64,000 nt of DNA from Thermoactinomyces intermedius (GCF_016055025.1 NZ_JAECVW010000001.1), one strand, 5' to 3'; shown: positions 7,226-16,370, counted from the stretch's first letter. Translations and numbers: made by a program. Notes: generated by a model from the sequence alone, not told the origin.

Positions 7226-8308
7226 TCAAAACCCTTGCAGGGTTGTCCATACTTCCAGTTTTGTTTGGACCTTGCTGATCACTTCATTGGTGAATTCCGT
7301 TGTGGTGGCGCTTCCGCCCAGATCGGCGGTTCGCACTCCTTCGCGGACCGTTTCAATCACTGATTCATAGATGGCGCGGGAAGCGGCGCTGGCTTTGGGG
7401 TCATCCATATACGTGAACAAAGAGGCGGCAGCCAGGATCATGGCCATGGGATTGGCCACGTTTTTGCCGAACAAAGAAGGTGCGGTGCCATGCGGCGCTT
7501 CGGCCATGACCGTTTGGGTGTCAAAGGATTCGTCAAAGCTTATCAAAATCGATTCCGAACCGGCGATGGATCCAAACAATTGGAGAACCATATCACTCAA
7601 ACAGTCTCCATCACGGTTTAATGCCGGAATGACAAGGGGATCGCCGGAGTTGTTGATGAGAAGGGCATAAGTCGCGTCAATCAATTGGGGCTCGTAACGG
7701 ACTTCCGGATAGCGCTTGCTCGCTTCGTCCATTTCTTCTTTTAACATTCCTTCATAAACGGGGCTGACGGTGTATTTCGGTCCGCCAAACACTTTGGCGT
7801 TCATTTTTTTTGCGTGGCGGAAGGCAAATTCGGCAACGGCACGGCAGGTTTTGCGGTCAATTTGTTCCGTCCGGAAAGCGATTTCATCCAAGCCCTCACC
7901 TTCCCGCCATTCTTTGGCGCCGTACGCGTCACCCACCGCCATGCGGATGACGGAAATCGGGGCAAAGGTTCCCGCAACGGGGCGGACTCCCGGAATTCTG
8001 CGTCCGGTGCGGATGATCACTTTTCCGTCAATTTCTTTCCGCAAAATGGCATTGGGGCTTCCCACATCCCCTTTTTCTTCCGGGGTGATGGTGGCTGCTT
8101 TCAAGCCGAATCCCGTCCGTTTCATCGCCCGTGCCGCTTCATAAACGACTTCGTTGTTCGTTTTTCTCCGGTTTTCCAGGCTCAAGTCAAACGTTTGAAA
8201 TTCGAGATCCATTCCGATCACATTCGGATCCAAAACCCGCAATGCTTCGTCCAACAGTTCTTGTCCGGTTTGATCCCCTTTCATGACTACGATGGTTTTA
8301 TGGCTCAT
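7226..8308 (-). CDS. Isocitrate/isopropylmalate dehydrogenase family protein
   Basis: A 360-residue member of the beta-decarboxylating dehydrogenase family (isocitrate, 3-isopropylmalate, homoisocitrate, tartrate). Seen are the N-terminal GDQTGQELL (usual GDGIGPE), the ITPEEKGDVGSPNAILRK loop, the Arg-rich substrate segment IIRTGRRIPGVRP, and near the end AEAPHGTAPSLFGKNVANP, the NAD-binding HGSAPDIAGK-type block. It should oxidise a 2-hydroxy acid with decarboxylation, using NAD or NADP and a divalent metal. The substrate cannot be told from motifs alone. ATG start with GAGGTGATT upstream. It is transcribed alone and ends at the convergent terminator at 7184. Confidence 0.82.
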   Translation of the reverse strand: MSHKTIVVMKGDQTGQELLDEALRVLDPNVIGMDLEFQTFDLSLENRRKTNNEVVYEAARAMKRTGFGLKAATITPEEKGDVGSPNAILRKEIDGKVIIRTGRRIPGVRPVAGTFAPISVIRMAVGDAYGAKEWREGEGLDEIAFRTEQIDRKTCRAVAEFAFRHAKKMNAKVFGGPKYTVSPVYEGMLKEEMDEASKRYPEVRYEPQLIDATYALLINNSGDPLVIPALNRDGDCLSDMVLQLFGSIAGSESILISFDESFDTQTVMAEAPHGTAPSLFGKNVANPMAMILAAASLFTYMDDPKASAASRAIYESVIETVREGVRTADLGGSATTTEFTNEVISKVQTKLEVWTTLQGF

Positions 8309-8465
8309 GGATTAATCACCTCATTTAAATATTCCGTGTCTATTATACTCTTTCGAACTTTCAATAACTAGCGATAAATATTCTGACAAATTGAAAGGCG
8401 GGTGACATTCCTTTAAGTTCCGCCCGGGATTCAGTACAATGGAAGGGAGACAGGAAGAGGGAGAG

Positions 8466-10238
8466 ATGGATTTGCGTCCGAAATATCTGAAATACATAAG
8501 TTTTTGTCTGGCGGTTTGTATGGGAGCCGTTACGGCTTGTTCGCCCTCCTCTTCACCCGGATCCGGGGAAAAACCGATGCCTGAGGCTTCCTCGAACTGG
8601 GTGGAGGAACAATTGAAAAACATGAGCTTGGAAGAAAAGATCGGGCAAATGTTTATTGTCGGCTTCAAAGGAAAAGGCGGCAACGAACAAGCGCTCACTG
8701 TGAATGAACAAGCCAAAACATTGATTGAGGATTACCATGTGGGAGGCATGATTTATTTTGACCGGAATGTGGAAAGTCCAAACCAGGTTGCAAAGCTGAG
8801 CAATGATTTGCAAAAACTGGCGCTTTCATCGGAAAGGAAAATTCCGTTGTTCATCACGGTGGATCAGGAAGGGGGAAAAGTGGCCCGGTTTAAGGAAGGG
8901 TTTACCGCTTTTCCGGGCAACATGGCTCTCGGAGCCACGCAAAACAAAGAGCTGGCTTACCAGACCGGCAAACAAATGGGCAAAGAGTTGAGAGCCGTCG
9001 GTGTCAACTTGAATATGGCTCCGGTGTTGGATGTGAATAACAATCCGGAAAATCCGGTGATCGGTGTGCGTTCGTTTTCCGAAGATCCCGGGCTGACGGC
9101 TGAATTGGGAGCGGAATTGATCCGGGGATTTCATGACAGCGGCATCTACACGATTGCCAAGCATTTTCCCGGACACGGGGACACGGCGGTCGATTCCCAT
9201 GTGGGACTGCCTGAGATTTCACACTCCATGGAACGCTTGAACCAAGTGGAACTGGTTCCCTTTAAAAAAGCCGTTTCGCAAGGGACGGATATGGTGATGA
9301 GCACGCATATCATCTTCCCTGCGCTTGAAAAGGAGCCGGGGATTCCCGCCACGTTGTCCGAAAAAGTGTTGACGGGGCTGTTGCGAAAACAATTGAATTA
9401 CGACGGCATCATCATCACCGATGACATGGAGATGGGAGCCATTGCGGAGAATTTCGGTACCCGCGAAGCGGTGGTCCGTGCCATCAAGGCCGGAGCAGAC
9501 ATTGTGTTGGTTTGCCATTCGCTTGAGCGGCAAACCCAATCCATCGAAGCGGTGAAACAAGCCGTCGAAAAAGGGGAAATTGACGAGGCGCGCATTGATG
9601 AGTCGGTTCGCCGGATTCTCCGGTTAAAAGCAAAAGACGCTTTTTTGAAACAACCGTATACCGATGTTGAGAAAGCCACGGAGCTTTCCAACCGGCCCGA
9701 AGCGGAAAAAGTGGCCCGGCAAACCGCCGAGCAAGGGGTGACGCTGGTGAAAGATCCGGCACAACACATCCCGTTGAAGCCGGAAAATGCGAAAAAGCTG
9801 GCTGTGTTCACCGTGAATAAACCCCAGGCCATAGCGGAGGTTTTAAAACAAAACGGATATGAAGCTGATGTGAATTATGTCGATTCCCTGAAGAAAACGC
9901 AAGTTCCGGCTTTGGCGGAGAAGGCCGGAAATGCGGATGCGGCATTGGTCGTGATCAATCAGGTGAAGGAAAATCCGGCATGGATTGACTTGATTCAAAC
10001 GTTACATGCCAAACGGATCCCGGTCATTGTCTGGGGAATGGATGTCCCCTACGGATTGGATCAATTGCCGGAGGGCGTCACATCCATTGCTTTATATGGA
10101 TCGTCCCGTCCGCTGTTGGAAGCCGGCGCCAAAATCATGGCCGGACGGATCCAAAGCCAGGGGCGTTTGCCGGTCACCCTGTCGAAACAATATCCGTTCG
10201 GCTGGCCGGGACAAGAAAGCGGCAACCAGGGAGGATAA
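8466..10238 (+). CDS. nagZ: Beta-N-acetylhexosaminidase, GH3 family, lipoprotein (NagZ-like)
   Basis: A 590-residue secreted GH3 glycosidase for cell-wall muropeptide recycling: it removes GlcNAc from GlcNAc-MurNAc. A signal peptide ends in the lipobox AVTAC, so it is anchored outside the membrane. The catalytic domain carries EEKIGQMFIVGF, the His loop KHFPGHGDT followed by DSHVGLP, and the nucleophile block IIITDDMEMGAI. The C-terminal ~200 residues form the second domain seen in Bacillus NagZ. ATG at 8466 is chosen because it follows an AGGAAGAGGGAG region and gives a compact signal peptide; an upstream ATG at 8439 would place charged residues ahead of it. ytxG starts 17 bases after the stop. 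Confidence 0.9.
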   Translation: MDLRPKYLKYISFCLAVCMGAVTACSPSSSPGSGEKPMPEASSNWVEEQLKNMSLEEKIGQMFIVGFKGKGGNEQALTVNEQAKTLIEDYHVGGMIYFDRNVESPNQVAKLSNDLQKLALSSERKIPLFITVDQEGGKVARFKEGFTAFPGNMALGATQNKELAYQTGKQMGKELRAVGVNLNMAPVLDVNNNPENPVIGVRSFSEDPGLTAELGAELIRGFHDSGIYTIAKHFPGHGDTAVDSHVGLPEISHSMERLNQVELVPFKKAVSQGTDMVMSTHIIFPALEKEPGIPATLSEKVLTGLLRKQLNYDGIIITDDMEMGAIAENFGTREAVVRAIKAGADIVLVCHSLERQTQSIEAVKQAVEKGEIDEARIDESVRRILRLKAKDAFLKQPYTDVEKATELSNRPEAEKVARQTAEQGVTLVKDPAQHIPLKPENAKKLAVFTVNKPQAIAEVLKQNGYEADVNYVDSLKKTQVPALAEKAGNADAALVVINQVKENPAWIDLIQTLHAKRIPVIVWGMDVPYGLDQLPEGVTSIALYGSSRPLLEAGAKIMAGRIQSQGRLPVTLSKQYPFGWPGQESGNQGG

Positions 10239-10254
10239 AGGAGGTGCTGACGGA

Positions 10255-10680
10255 GTGATTCTTGAAATCAGTGTGGCAGTGATGGCAGTGGCAATCGTCG
10301 TCCTGGTCATTTTTGCCGTTCGTTTTTTGATCAAAATCACCCAAACCATTGAAACTGTGCAAACCACCTTGAATGAAGTCAAAGGTCAGGTGACGGCCAC
10401 CATTGACGAAACGCATTTAACGGTCAAAGAAACCAAGGGCTTGGTGGAAGAGGTCCGCAAGAAGACGGAGAAAACCGAATCGTTATTTCATGCGCTGGAT
10501 GAATGGGGAAAAACCATGGAGCAGATCTCTGTCCGGGTGGATCAGCAAATCAAAGCCCATCAATCCCGGTACGGAAATTTGATCAGTGTCATCGGGACCG
10601 GAATTGAACTGGCCAAGCGCTGGAAACAGGATCGAAAAACCGAGCAAAGCAAAGGAGTGAAAATCCGTGGCGAAGTGTAA
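10255..10680 (+). CDS. ytxG: DUF948 membrane-anchored protein (YtxG)
   Basis: A 141-residue DUF948 protein: an N-terminal transmembrane helix (VAVMAVAIVVLVIFAVRFLI) followed by a long amphipathic helix (QTIETVQTTLNEVKGQVTAT) and a basic tail. GTG at 10255 lies eight bases after AAAGGAGGTG. It overlaps ytxH by 14 bases. In B. subtilis ytxG-ytxH-ytxJ is a stress operon (sigma-B and sigma-H); the same three genes in the same order here support the assignment. Molecular function is unknown. Confidence 0.85.
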   Translation: MILEISVAVMAVAIVVLVIFAVRFLIKITQTIETVQTTLNEVKGQVTATIDETHLTVKETKGLVEEVRKKTEKTESLFHALDEWGKTMEQISVRVDQQIKAHQSRYGNLISVIGTGIELAKRWKQDRKTEQSKGVKIRGEV

Positions 10681-10969
10681 ATACTTTGTTGCAGGAGCTT
10701 TTATTGGTGCTGTGGTCGGAGCGGCGGTTGCCGTTTTGACCACCCCGCGCAACGGGAAGGAAATGCGTGAGGAATTGGAAAAAAATCTGGAATTGACCAA
10801 GGAAAAAGGAAAGGAATTTTATTATTCCCTCGTCAATGAACCGGTCGATCCCGTTTACAAGGACACGGAAAAAGAAGATTCGTATGAAGGATGGATGGAA
10901 CTGCCCGCGCCGAAAAAACAGGAAGAAACCAAAGAAGAGCAAAAGACCGGAGAAGTTTCTCCATCATAA
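10667..10969 (+). CDS. ytxH: YtxH family general stress protein
   Basis: A 100-residue YtxH protein. The N-terminal Gly/Ala-rich helix (FVAGAFIGAVVGAAVAVLTTPRNGKEM) with its TTPRNGKE end is the family signature; the rest is a charged, probably disordered tail. GTG start at 10667 follows AAAGGAG inside the end of ytxG, so translation is coupled. Probably membrane-associated. Known as a general stress protein in Bacillus, with no defined biochemistry. Confidence 0.88.
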   Translation: MAKCKYFVAGAFIGAVVGAAVAVLTTPRNGKEMREELEKNLELTKEKGKEFYYSLVNEPVDPVYKDTEKEDSYEGWMELPAPKKQEETKEEQKTGEVSPS

Positions 10970-11044
10970 AACGATCTGCTTGAGCCAACAAAATCCGTTG
11001 TTGGCTCTTTTTTCAAAAGGAAAGAGTCAAAGGAGGCCGTTCCA

Positions 11045-11389
11045 TTGAAACCTTATGTTTTGATTGAAAGCCGGGAGCAAATGGAAGAATTTTTGGCCGG
11101 CAATGACAAGTTATTGTTGTTTAAACACAGCACCCGGTGTCCTGTCAGTGCACAAGCGTTTGATGAATTTCAACGGTTTTTAAACACGGATGCAGGCCGG
11201 CGGGTGCCGGCGGCGGTCGTCCATGTGATTGAACAACGGGACGTTTCCAACACCGTTTCAGAAAGGTTTGGCATCCGGCATGAATCCCCGCAAGTGATGT
11301 GGATCAAAGAAGGAAAAGTGGTTTGGTACACATCCCATTCGAATATCACAGCGGAAAAGATCGGCCGAGCGGTCAGCGAACCCCGTTGA
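11045..11389 (+). CDS. ytxJ: Bacillithiol system protein YtxJ (thioredoxin-like)
   Basis: A 114-residue thioredoxin-fold protein. The redox site is KHSTRCPVSAQAFDEF with a single Cys in the position typical of monothiol bacillithiol-disulfide reductases, and HESPQVMWIKEGKVVW carries the cis-Pro of the fold. It is thought to take part in removing bacillithiol from protein thiols in the cytosol. TTG start at 11045 with AAAGGAGG upstream. It follows ytxH by 75 bases and precedes aroA, the same order as in B. subtilis. Confidence 0.88.
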   Translation: MKPYVLIESREQMEEFLAGNDKLLLFKHSTRCPVSAQAFDEFQRFLNTDAGRRVPAAVVHVIEQRDVSNTVSERFGIRHESPQVMWIKEGKVVWYTSHSNITAEKIGRAVSEPR

Positions 11390-11571
11390 TGAGCGGGATC
11401 CGGCCGGGAAACCATGTGGCAAGCCCGTTAAAGCCGGATCAATCATCATCCTTCGCCAATTTCAGGGAGGCGCGATCCGGAAATGAGCCGGGAACCGGGC
11501 ATGCCGGAAGAAACAGCAAAAACCCGTGGATTGCGGGAGCGGGAAGAAACACTCCGGTTTCAAATTAACGG

Positions 11572-11600
11572 GTGACAATTCAGGCATTTTTCGTTATAAT
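11572..11600 (+). promoter_or_regulatory. Sigma-A promoter of aroA
   Basis: GTGACA (-35) and TATAAT (-10) with a 17-base spacer, ~40 bases upstream of the aroA start codon. The 180 bases before it (11390-11571) hold no gene or clear signal. Confidence 0.75.
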
Positions 11601-11642
11601 ATCAAAAATTATTTTTAGGATGAGTAGAGAGGAGACAGACGA

Positions 11643-12734
11643 GTGAGTGATCAACTGCAAGCGTTAAGAAAACAACTGGATGAAATCAATTTGAAATTAT
11701 TGGACTTGTTAAGCGAGCGTGCCCAAATCGCCAAGCAAATTGGCGAAGTGAAGAAAAAACAAGGGATCAACAAGTTTGACCCCGAACGCGAAAAAAACAT
11801 GCTGAACACCTTGGTGAAACAAAACCCCGGGCCTTTTTCGGATGACACCATCCGCTATCTGTTCAAGCAAATCTTTAAGGCATGTCTGGATTTGCAACAA
11901 GACAACCAGAAGAAAGAATTGTTGGTGAGCCGGAAAAGAAAAGAAACGGATACGGTGTTGGATTTTGACGGGGTGACGGTTGGCGGTCCCAAACGGCAAG
12001 TGATCGCCGGACCTTGTTCCGTTGAGTCGGAGGAACAGGTTTTTGCCGTGGCCAAAGCTTTGAAAGAACAGGGCGTCAAGTTGATGCGGGGCGGCGCTTT
12101 CAAACCCCGGACATCGCCTTACGACTTCCAGGGGTTGGGCGAAGAAGGCTTGAAAATCTTAAGGCAGGCAGCGGATGAATACGGGTTGAAGGTGATCAGC
12201 GAAATCGTAAGTCCCGTGGATATTGAAATGGCCGAGCAATATGTGGACGTGATCCAAATCGGCGCGCGCAATATGCAAAACTTTGAGCTTTTGAAAGCGG
12301 CCGGCTCGGTCAAAACCCCGGTGTTGTTGAAAAGGGGATTGTCCGCAACAATGGAGGAGTTTTTGTTTGCGGCCGAATATATCGTTTCCCGCGGAAATGA
12401 TCAGGTGATGTTGTGTGAACGGGGAATCAGGACCTATGAAAAATGGACACGAAACACATTGGATATTTCAGCTGTTCCGATTCTGAAAAATGAATCGCAT
12501 TTGCCGGTGATTGTGGATGTCACTCACTCTACAGGAAGGCGGGACATTTTGGTTCCCTGTGCCAAAGCGGCTCTTGCTGCGGGGGCAGACGGTGTCATGC
12601 TGGAAGTGCACCCCAATCCGGATGTGGCGTTGTCGGATGCCAAACAGCAGATCAACATCCCTCAATTTGAATCGTTTATGGGCGAGCTTAAAAGTTCCGG
12701 ATTGTTGGAAGGCCAGTTGGTTTCGGCAACATAA
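11643..12734 (+). CDS. aroA: Bifunctional chorismate mutase / DAHP synthase
   Basis: First enzyme of the shikimate pathway (3-deoxy-D-arabino-heptulosonate 7-phosphate synthase) fused to a regulatory chorismate mutase. Residues 1-90 are the AroQ-type helical mutase (LDEINLKLLDLLSERAQIAK), which senses chorismate or prephenate; residues ~105-360 are the AroF/KDSA-type barrel with VIAGPCSVES, RGGAFKPRTSPYDFQG, IGARNMQN, LLKRG and DVTHSTGRRD. 363 residues is the normal length for the Bacillus enzyme. GTG start at 11643 after GAGAGGAG. A terminator follows at 12748, separating it from the SseB-like gene and ccpA. Confidence 0.96.
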   Translation: MSDQLQALRKQLDEINLKLLDLLSERAQIAKQIGEVKKKQGINKFDPEREKNMLNTLVKQNPGPFSDDTIRYLFKQIFKACLDLQQDNQKKELLVSRKRKETDTVLDFDGVTVGGPKRQVIAGPCSVESEEQVFAVAKALKEQGVKLMRGGAFKPRTSPYDFQGLGEEGLKILRQAADEYGLKVISEIVSPVDIEMAEQYVDVIQIGARNMQNFELLKAAGSVKTPVLLKRGLSATMEEFLFAAEYIVSRGNDQVMLCERGIRTYEKWTRNTLDISAVPILKNESHLPVIVDVTHSTGRRDILVPCAKAALAAGADGVMLEVHPNPDVALSDAKQQINIPQFESFMGELKSSGLLEGQLVSAT

Positions 12735-12747
12735 GCGGGACGGCGTT

Positions 12748-12787
12748 AAAAAAGCGGACCGGCTTCACAGTCTGTCCGCTTTTTTTC
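12748..12787 (+). terminator. Intrinsic terminator after aroA
   Basis: Stem aaaaaagcggac/gtccgctttttt with a 14-base loop. Confidence 0.88.
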
Positions 12788-12918
12788 GTGCAATTTTTTG
12801 ATATGATGATCATGGTGGAGGAAATGAACCTTTAAAAGACGAGGATGCTGATCAAATATGTCGGACCGGATCACATCCCTTATAATAAAGAAGAACTGTG
12901 TTACAGGGGGAGGAACGT

Positions 12919-14193
12919 TTGTTGGATGTCAGGGAATATTTGGTGAGAGTGGACAGGAATCAGATGAGTCTGGAAGAACTGTTTCATCTGTTGGTGAAAA
13001 ACTTGTCTGACTGGACGATTGTTTACCAGACGGTGGGATCGGAGAGAAATCCTTTATTGTCCAAGGGGAATCAAAACAGTGACTATATTGCAGCTTTTAC
13101 GGATCCTGAATCGGCGGGAGTGATCCGGGTGGATCAGCCTCAGCATCTGCAGGTTGTGAGTGAACCGGCGCTGACGTTTTTGCTAAAAGCCTACCGGTCG
13201 CAAGCGGACGGGGTGATTCTCAATCCGGGGCAGGATTCGCCTCTGTTTTTGATCAAGCCGCATGTGCAGAAGTTGATTTATGCATATGCGGTTGAACAGT
13301 TTAAAGAGATGCCGGGCCCCTGGGTGCCGACCCTGGACGATCAACTGTTATTGGTGGAGTACCAAAAGGGGCAATATTCCGTGGCGGTTTATGTAAGTGA
13401 ACAAGATGCACAATATGCCACGCAAAGGTCGGGAGGACAGGCCGTACAGCATTCGTGGGAAAAAATTGAAGAGCGTTGCCGTGAATTGGGGGCGGCAGCT
13501 CCTTATTTCCATTTTGGTTTGCCGGAGCAGGGGTTGTTATCGCCGGAACATGCAGCAGTGATTTTTTCCGGACGCCGTCAGAAGTTGCCTGAACAAGCCC
13601 AAACCGCCGAATTGCCCGAACAGGTGCCGGCGGCCAACCAACTGCCCGAACCACTGCCGCAATCTCCCGAACCTGTCAGCAACCCGTCCCGGGAAACCGC
13701 AACTTCGAATCAGGAGCCGGAACGTGTGCAACCCCAACCCGTGAGTCCGGAGCCGGTTCCCCGGAAGCCGGTCGATCCGGATGTGGCGATGGGCTTGAAA
13801 AAGTTGGAGAGGGCCACAATTGAAGGACAGGGAATGGGAAACGGCTGGGAAGTTTGCCGGGCGATGGCGGAGTTGCGCAGAATTTGGGTTGTGGTGGATC
13901 CGGACGGAAATATGGTGATTTTGGCCGGACAGGATCAAAGCCCGATTGTGGACTTTTTCACTTCAGCTGAACACGCCGAGCGCTTGATCCAAGAAGCCCG
14001 TGAAAAAAACCCGAACTTGCCGCCCATGGTTCCAAGATTGATTTCGACGAAAAAGCTGTACCGGGCTCTGGCGCCACGCCAGCCGATTGTCTGGATCAAC
14101 CGGGGATCCCCGGAAGCATGGACCAGTATTATGGGAGACACCTTGCCATATGTGCTACAATTAATGTCACAGCTTCAGGATGGAAAGAAGTAA
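12919..14193 (+). CDS. SseB-like two-domain protein with Pro/Gln-rich linker, function unknown
   Basis: A ~424-residue cytoplasmic protein inserted between aroA and ccpA. Two segments resemble SseB-type alpha/beta domains: residues ~50-140 (YIAAFTDPESAGVI ... SPLFLIKPHVQKLI) and ~300-420 (RRIWVVVDPDGNMVILAG ... PIVWINRGSPEAW). Between them lies a low-complexity linker of ~60 residues rich in Pro, Glu and Gln with PEPV-type repeats. TTG at 12919 follows GGGGGAGG; a GTG at 12898 lies before that ribosome site. The domain assignment is by pattern only and the role is unknown. ccpA starts 73 bases downstream without an obvious terminator, so co-transcription is likely. Confidence 0.6.
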   Translation: MLDVREYLVRVDRNQMSLEELFHLLVKNLSDWTIVYQTVGSERNPLLSKGNQNSDYIAAFTDPESAGVIRVDQPQHLQVVSEPALTFLLKAYRSQADGVILNPGQDSPLFLIKPHVQKLIYAYAVEQFKEMPGPWVPTLDDQLLLVEYQKGQYSVAVYVSEQDAQYATQRSGGQAVQHSWEKIEERCRELGAAAPYFHFGLPEQGLLSPEHAAVIFSGRRQKLPEQAQTAELPEQVPAANQLPEPLPQSPEPVSNPSRETATSNQEPERVQPQPVSPEPVPRKPVDPDVAMGLKKLERATIEGQGMGNGWEVCRAMAELRRIWVVVDPDGNMVILAGQDQSPIVDFFTSAEHAERLIQEAREKNPNLPPMVPRLISTKKLYRALAPRQPIVWINRGSPEAWTSIMGDTLPYVLQLMSQLQDGKK

Positions 14194-14265
14194 CCTGGTA
14201 AAAACTAAAAAATGCATAAGAAGAGATGGTTTTTGAAAAAAATTAGAAAATGGATGTGGAGTAGT

Positions 14266-15306
14266 ATGGGTAAGAAAAAAGAGACAATCACGATTTATGA
14301 CGTTGCTCATGAAGCGGGCGTTTCCATGGCGACCGTATCCCGTGTTGTCAATGGAAACCCCAATGTCAAACCGGCAACCAGAAAGAAAGTGTTGGATGTC
14401 ATCCGCCGGCTCGGGTATCGGCCCAATGCGGTGGCGCGCGGGCTGGCAAGCAAAAGAACCACCACCGTCGGTGTGGTGATCCCGGATATTTCCAACGCTT
14501 TTTATGCCGAACTGACCCGGGGCATCGAAGATATTGCCACGATGTATCATTACAACATTATTTTGAGCAATTCGGATTTGCAAAAGGACAGGGAATTGCA
14601 GTTAATTGAAACACTGCTGGAAAAACAAGTCGACGGCCTGCTGTTTTTGGGCGGGGAAATCACCGAAGCACACCGGGAAATTTTCTCGGCCACACCGGTG
14701 CCCGTTGTCCTTGCGGCGAGCCGCGATGAGAAAAAAGAACTGCCATATGTCACGATTGACCAGATTCAGGCATCCAAAGAGGCAACCCTGATCCTGGGGC
14801 ATGAGGGACATCAACATGTCGGGTTCATCGGCGGCCCGCTGACGGATTCGGTCAACGGCTATCCGCGTTATCTCGGTTACAAAGAAGCATTGAAAGAGAT
14901 GGATATCGCTTTTGAGGAAGAACTGATCCGTTTGGGGGATTATCGCTACCGTTCCGGTTACAAAGCGATGAAAGAACTCTTGGAAAACCGTCCGGAAATC
15001 ACCGCTGTCTTTGCCGCCAGCGATGAAATGGCCGTGGGTGCCCTTCATGCGGCATTGGATATGGGGCGTGACGTTCCGAAAGATTTATCGGTCATCGGTT
15101 TTGAAAACATTCCGCTGGCTTCCCAAGTCCGCCCGCTTTTAAGTAGCGTCGGGGTTCCGATGTATGACATCGGTGCGGTGGCCATGCGGTTGCTTACGAA
15201 ATACATGAATGAAGAGCAAGTGGAGACCGGTCAGGTTTATTTGCCGTATGACATTCAATTGCGGGAATCCACCCGGTTAAAAGAGTGGGAAGAAGAAAAA
15301 GAATAA
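14266..15306 (+). CDS. ccpA: Catabolite control protein A
   Basis: LacI/GalR-family master regulator of carbon catabolite control. Residues 1-60 are the helix-turn-helix and hinge: ITIYDVAHEAGVSMATVSRV, then NGNPNVKPATRKKVLDVI, a CcpA-specific motif, and PNAVARGLASK. The effector domain has GVVIPDISNAFYAELTRGIE, FAASDEMAVGALHAA and the C-terminal YDIGAVAMRLLTKYMNEE. It binds cre sites when complexed with HPr-Ser46-P. ATG at 14266 follows GGAG and begins right at the conserved N-terminus; an upstream in-frame ATG (14212) adds 18 atypical residues. mtnN follows after 14 bases. Candidate targets with cre-like sites in this window are acsA and the glsA intergenic region. Confidence 0.96.
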   Translation: MGKKKETITIYDVAHEAGVSMATVSRVVNGNPNVKPATRKKVLDVIRRLGYRPNAVARGLASKRTTTVGVVIPDISNAFYAELTRGIEDIATMYHYNIILSNSDLQKDRELQLIETLLEKQVDGLLFLGGEITEAHREIFSATPVPVVLAASRDEKKELPYVTIDQIQASKEATLILGHEGHQHVGFIGGPLTDSVNGYPRYLGYKEALKEMDIAFEEELIRLGDYRYRSGYKAMKELLENRPEITAVFAASDEMAVGALHAALDMGRDVPKDLSVIGFENIPLASQVRPLLSSVGVPMYDIGAVAMRLLTKYMNEEQVETGQVYLPYDIQLRESTRLKEWEEEKE

Positions 15307-15320
15307 GCGAGGAGAAACGG

Positions 15321-16034
15321 ATGAAAAAAAAGATTGGAATTATCGGGGCAATGGACGAAGAAATTGCCTCTCTGCTCCGTTTGATGGCGGATGTACGGTC
15401 TCATACCCATTATCAAATCACTTATTATGAAGGCCGGCTCGAGGGCACCTCCGTGGTGCTTTGTAAATCGGGCGTCGGCAAAGTGAACGCCGCTTTGTGC
15501 ACGCAGGTGTTGATTGATCGTTTTCAAGTGCAGGCGATCGTGTTTACCGGCGTGGCCGGAGCTTTGGACCCCAAGTTGGAAATCGGGGATATTGTCGTTT
15601 CCACCGAATGCCAGGAGCATGATGTGGATGCCAGTGCGTTGGGATTTGCCAAAGGAACCATTCCCTTTCAGGAAGTGTCGGTATACCCGGCCGATCCCGG
15701 ATGGATCGAATGGGCGGTCAAAGCCGGGGAAACGCTGGAAGGGGTTCAAGTCGTACAAGGTAAAGTTTTGTCCGGTGACCAATTTATTTCTGATCTTGGA
15801 AAAGTCAAGGAATTGCGGGAACAGATGGAAGGAACTTGTGTGGAAATGGAAGGTGCGGCGGTCGCCCATGTCGCCCATCTGGCCGGCATACCCTATGTGG
15901 TGATCCGTTCCATGTCCGACCGGGCAGACCATTCGGCCAATGTGAATTTCGCGGAGTTTACGCAGTTGGCGGCCAAGCGCTCCAGTGAAATGGTTTGCCG
16001 CATGCTTTCCTTGCGCAACGGGAACCGGTCATGA
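15321..16034 (+). CDS. mtnN: 5'-methylthioadenosine/S-adenosylhomocysteine nucleosidase
   Basis: Hydrolyses the glycosidic bond of methylthioadenosine and S-adenosylhomocysteine in methionine salvage and the activated methyl cycle. Motifs: IGIIGAMDEEIASL at the N-terminus, CKSGVGKVNAAL, FTGVAGALDP, LSGDQFISD and the VEMEGAAVAHVAH block containing the substrate-binding Met-Glu; the catalytic Asp lies in RSMSDRAD. 237 residues is normal. ATG at 15321 with GAGGAG upstream. It directly follows ccpA and ends at a terminator that overlaps its stop codon. Confidence 0.95.
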   Translation: MKKKIGIIGAMDEEIASLLRLMADVRSHTHYQITYYEGRLEGTSVVLCKSGVGKVNAALCTQVLIDRFQVQAIVFTGVAGALDPKLEIGDIVVSTECQEHDVDASALGFAKGTIPFQEVSVYPADPGWIEWAVKAGETLEGVQVVQGKVLSGDQFISDLGKVKELREQMEGTCVEMEGAAVAHVAHLAGIPYVVIRSMSDRADHSANVNFAEFTQLAAKRSSEMVCRMLSLRNGNRS

Positions 16035-16068
16035 AAAACGCCAGCCTGAAAAGGCGAGGCGTTTTTTT
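16034..16068 (+). terminator. Intrinsic terminator after mtnN
   Basis: Stem aaaaacgcc/ggcgttttt with a 15-base loop that itself contains a small hairpin. Confidence 0.85.
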
Positions 16069-16139
16069 CATGAATCTGACAGTGTAAAAAAGGAGGGCAT
16101 GAGAGAGAATAATCGTAGAGCAAAGGAGGGATGTGAAAG

Positions 16140-16295
16140 ATGGCACGCGATGTATTGTGCGAAGTGAAAAACTGCACCTACTGGCAACAAGGAAACTTGT
16201 GCAGTGCCGAGGAAATTTATGTTGTGAGCCACAAAGGGGAAGAAGCGGAAGACACCAAAGAAACCGACTGCAAAACATTTAAACCTGCACACTGA
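16140..16295 (+). CDS. DUF1540 Cys-rich small protein (51 aa)
   Basis: A 51-residue DUF1540 protein, starting MARDVLCEVKNCTYWQQGN and with a later TDCKTFKP. Cys residues at 7, 12, 21 and 44 are arranged as in the family, which is thought to bind a metal and is common in endospore formers. ATG at 16140 with AAAGGAGGG upstream. It stands alone between the mtnN terminator and the acsA promoter. Confidence 0.85.
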   Translation: MARDVLCEVKNCTYWQQGNLCSAEEIYVVSHKGEEAEDTKETDCKTFKPAH

Positions 16296-16342
16296 TGTAA
16301 GGGGAAGAAAAGTTTTTACTCTTCTTCTTTTGTGTCTAAAAT

Positions 16343-16370
16343 TTGAATTTGATTCGAATTATGTTATAAT
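16343..16370 (+). promoter_or_regulatory. Candidate sigma-A promoter of acsA
   Basis: TTGAAT (-35) and a perfect TATAAT (-10) with a 16-base spacer, 44 bases before the acsA start codon. Confidence 0.7.

Noticed and set aside
11299..11568. 89-residue frame overlapping the end of ytxJ
   Set aside because: It starts inside ytxJ in another frame, has no ribosome site and no conserved features.
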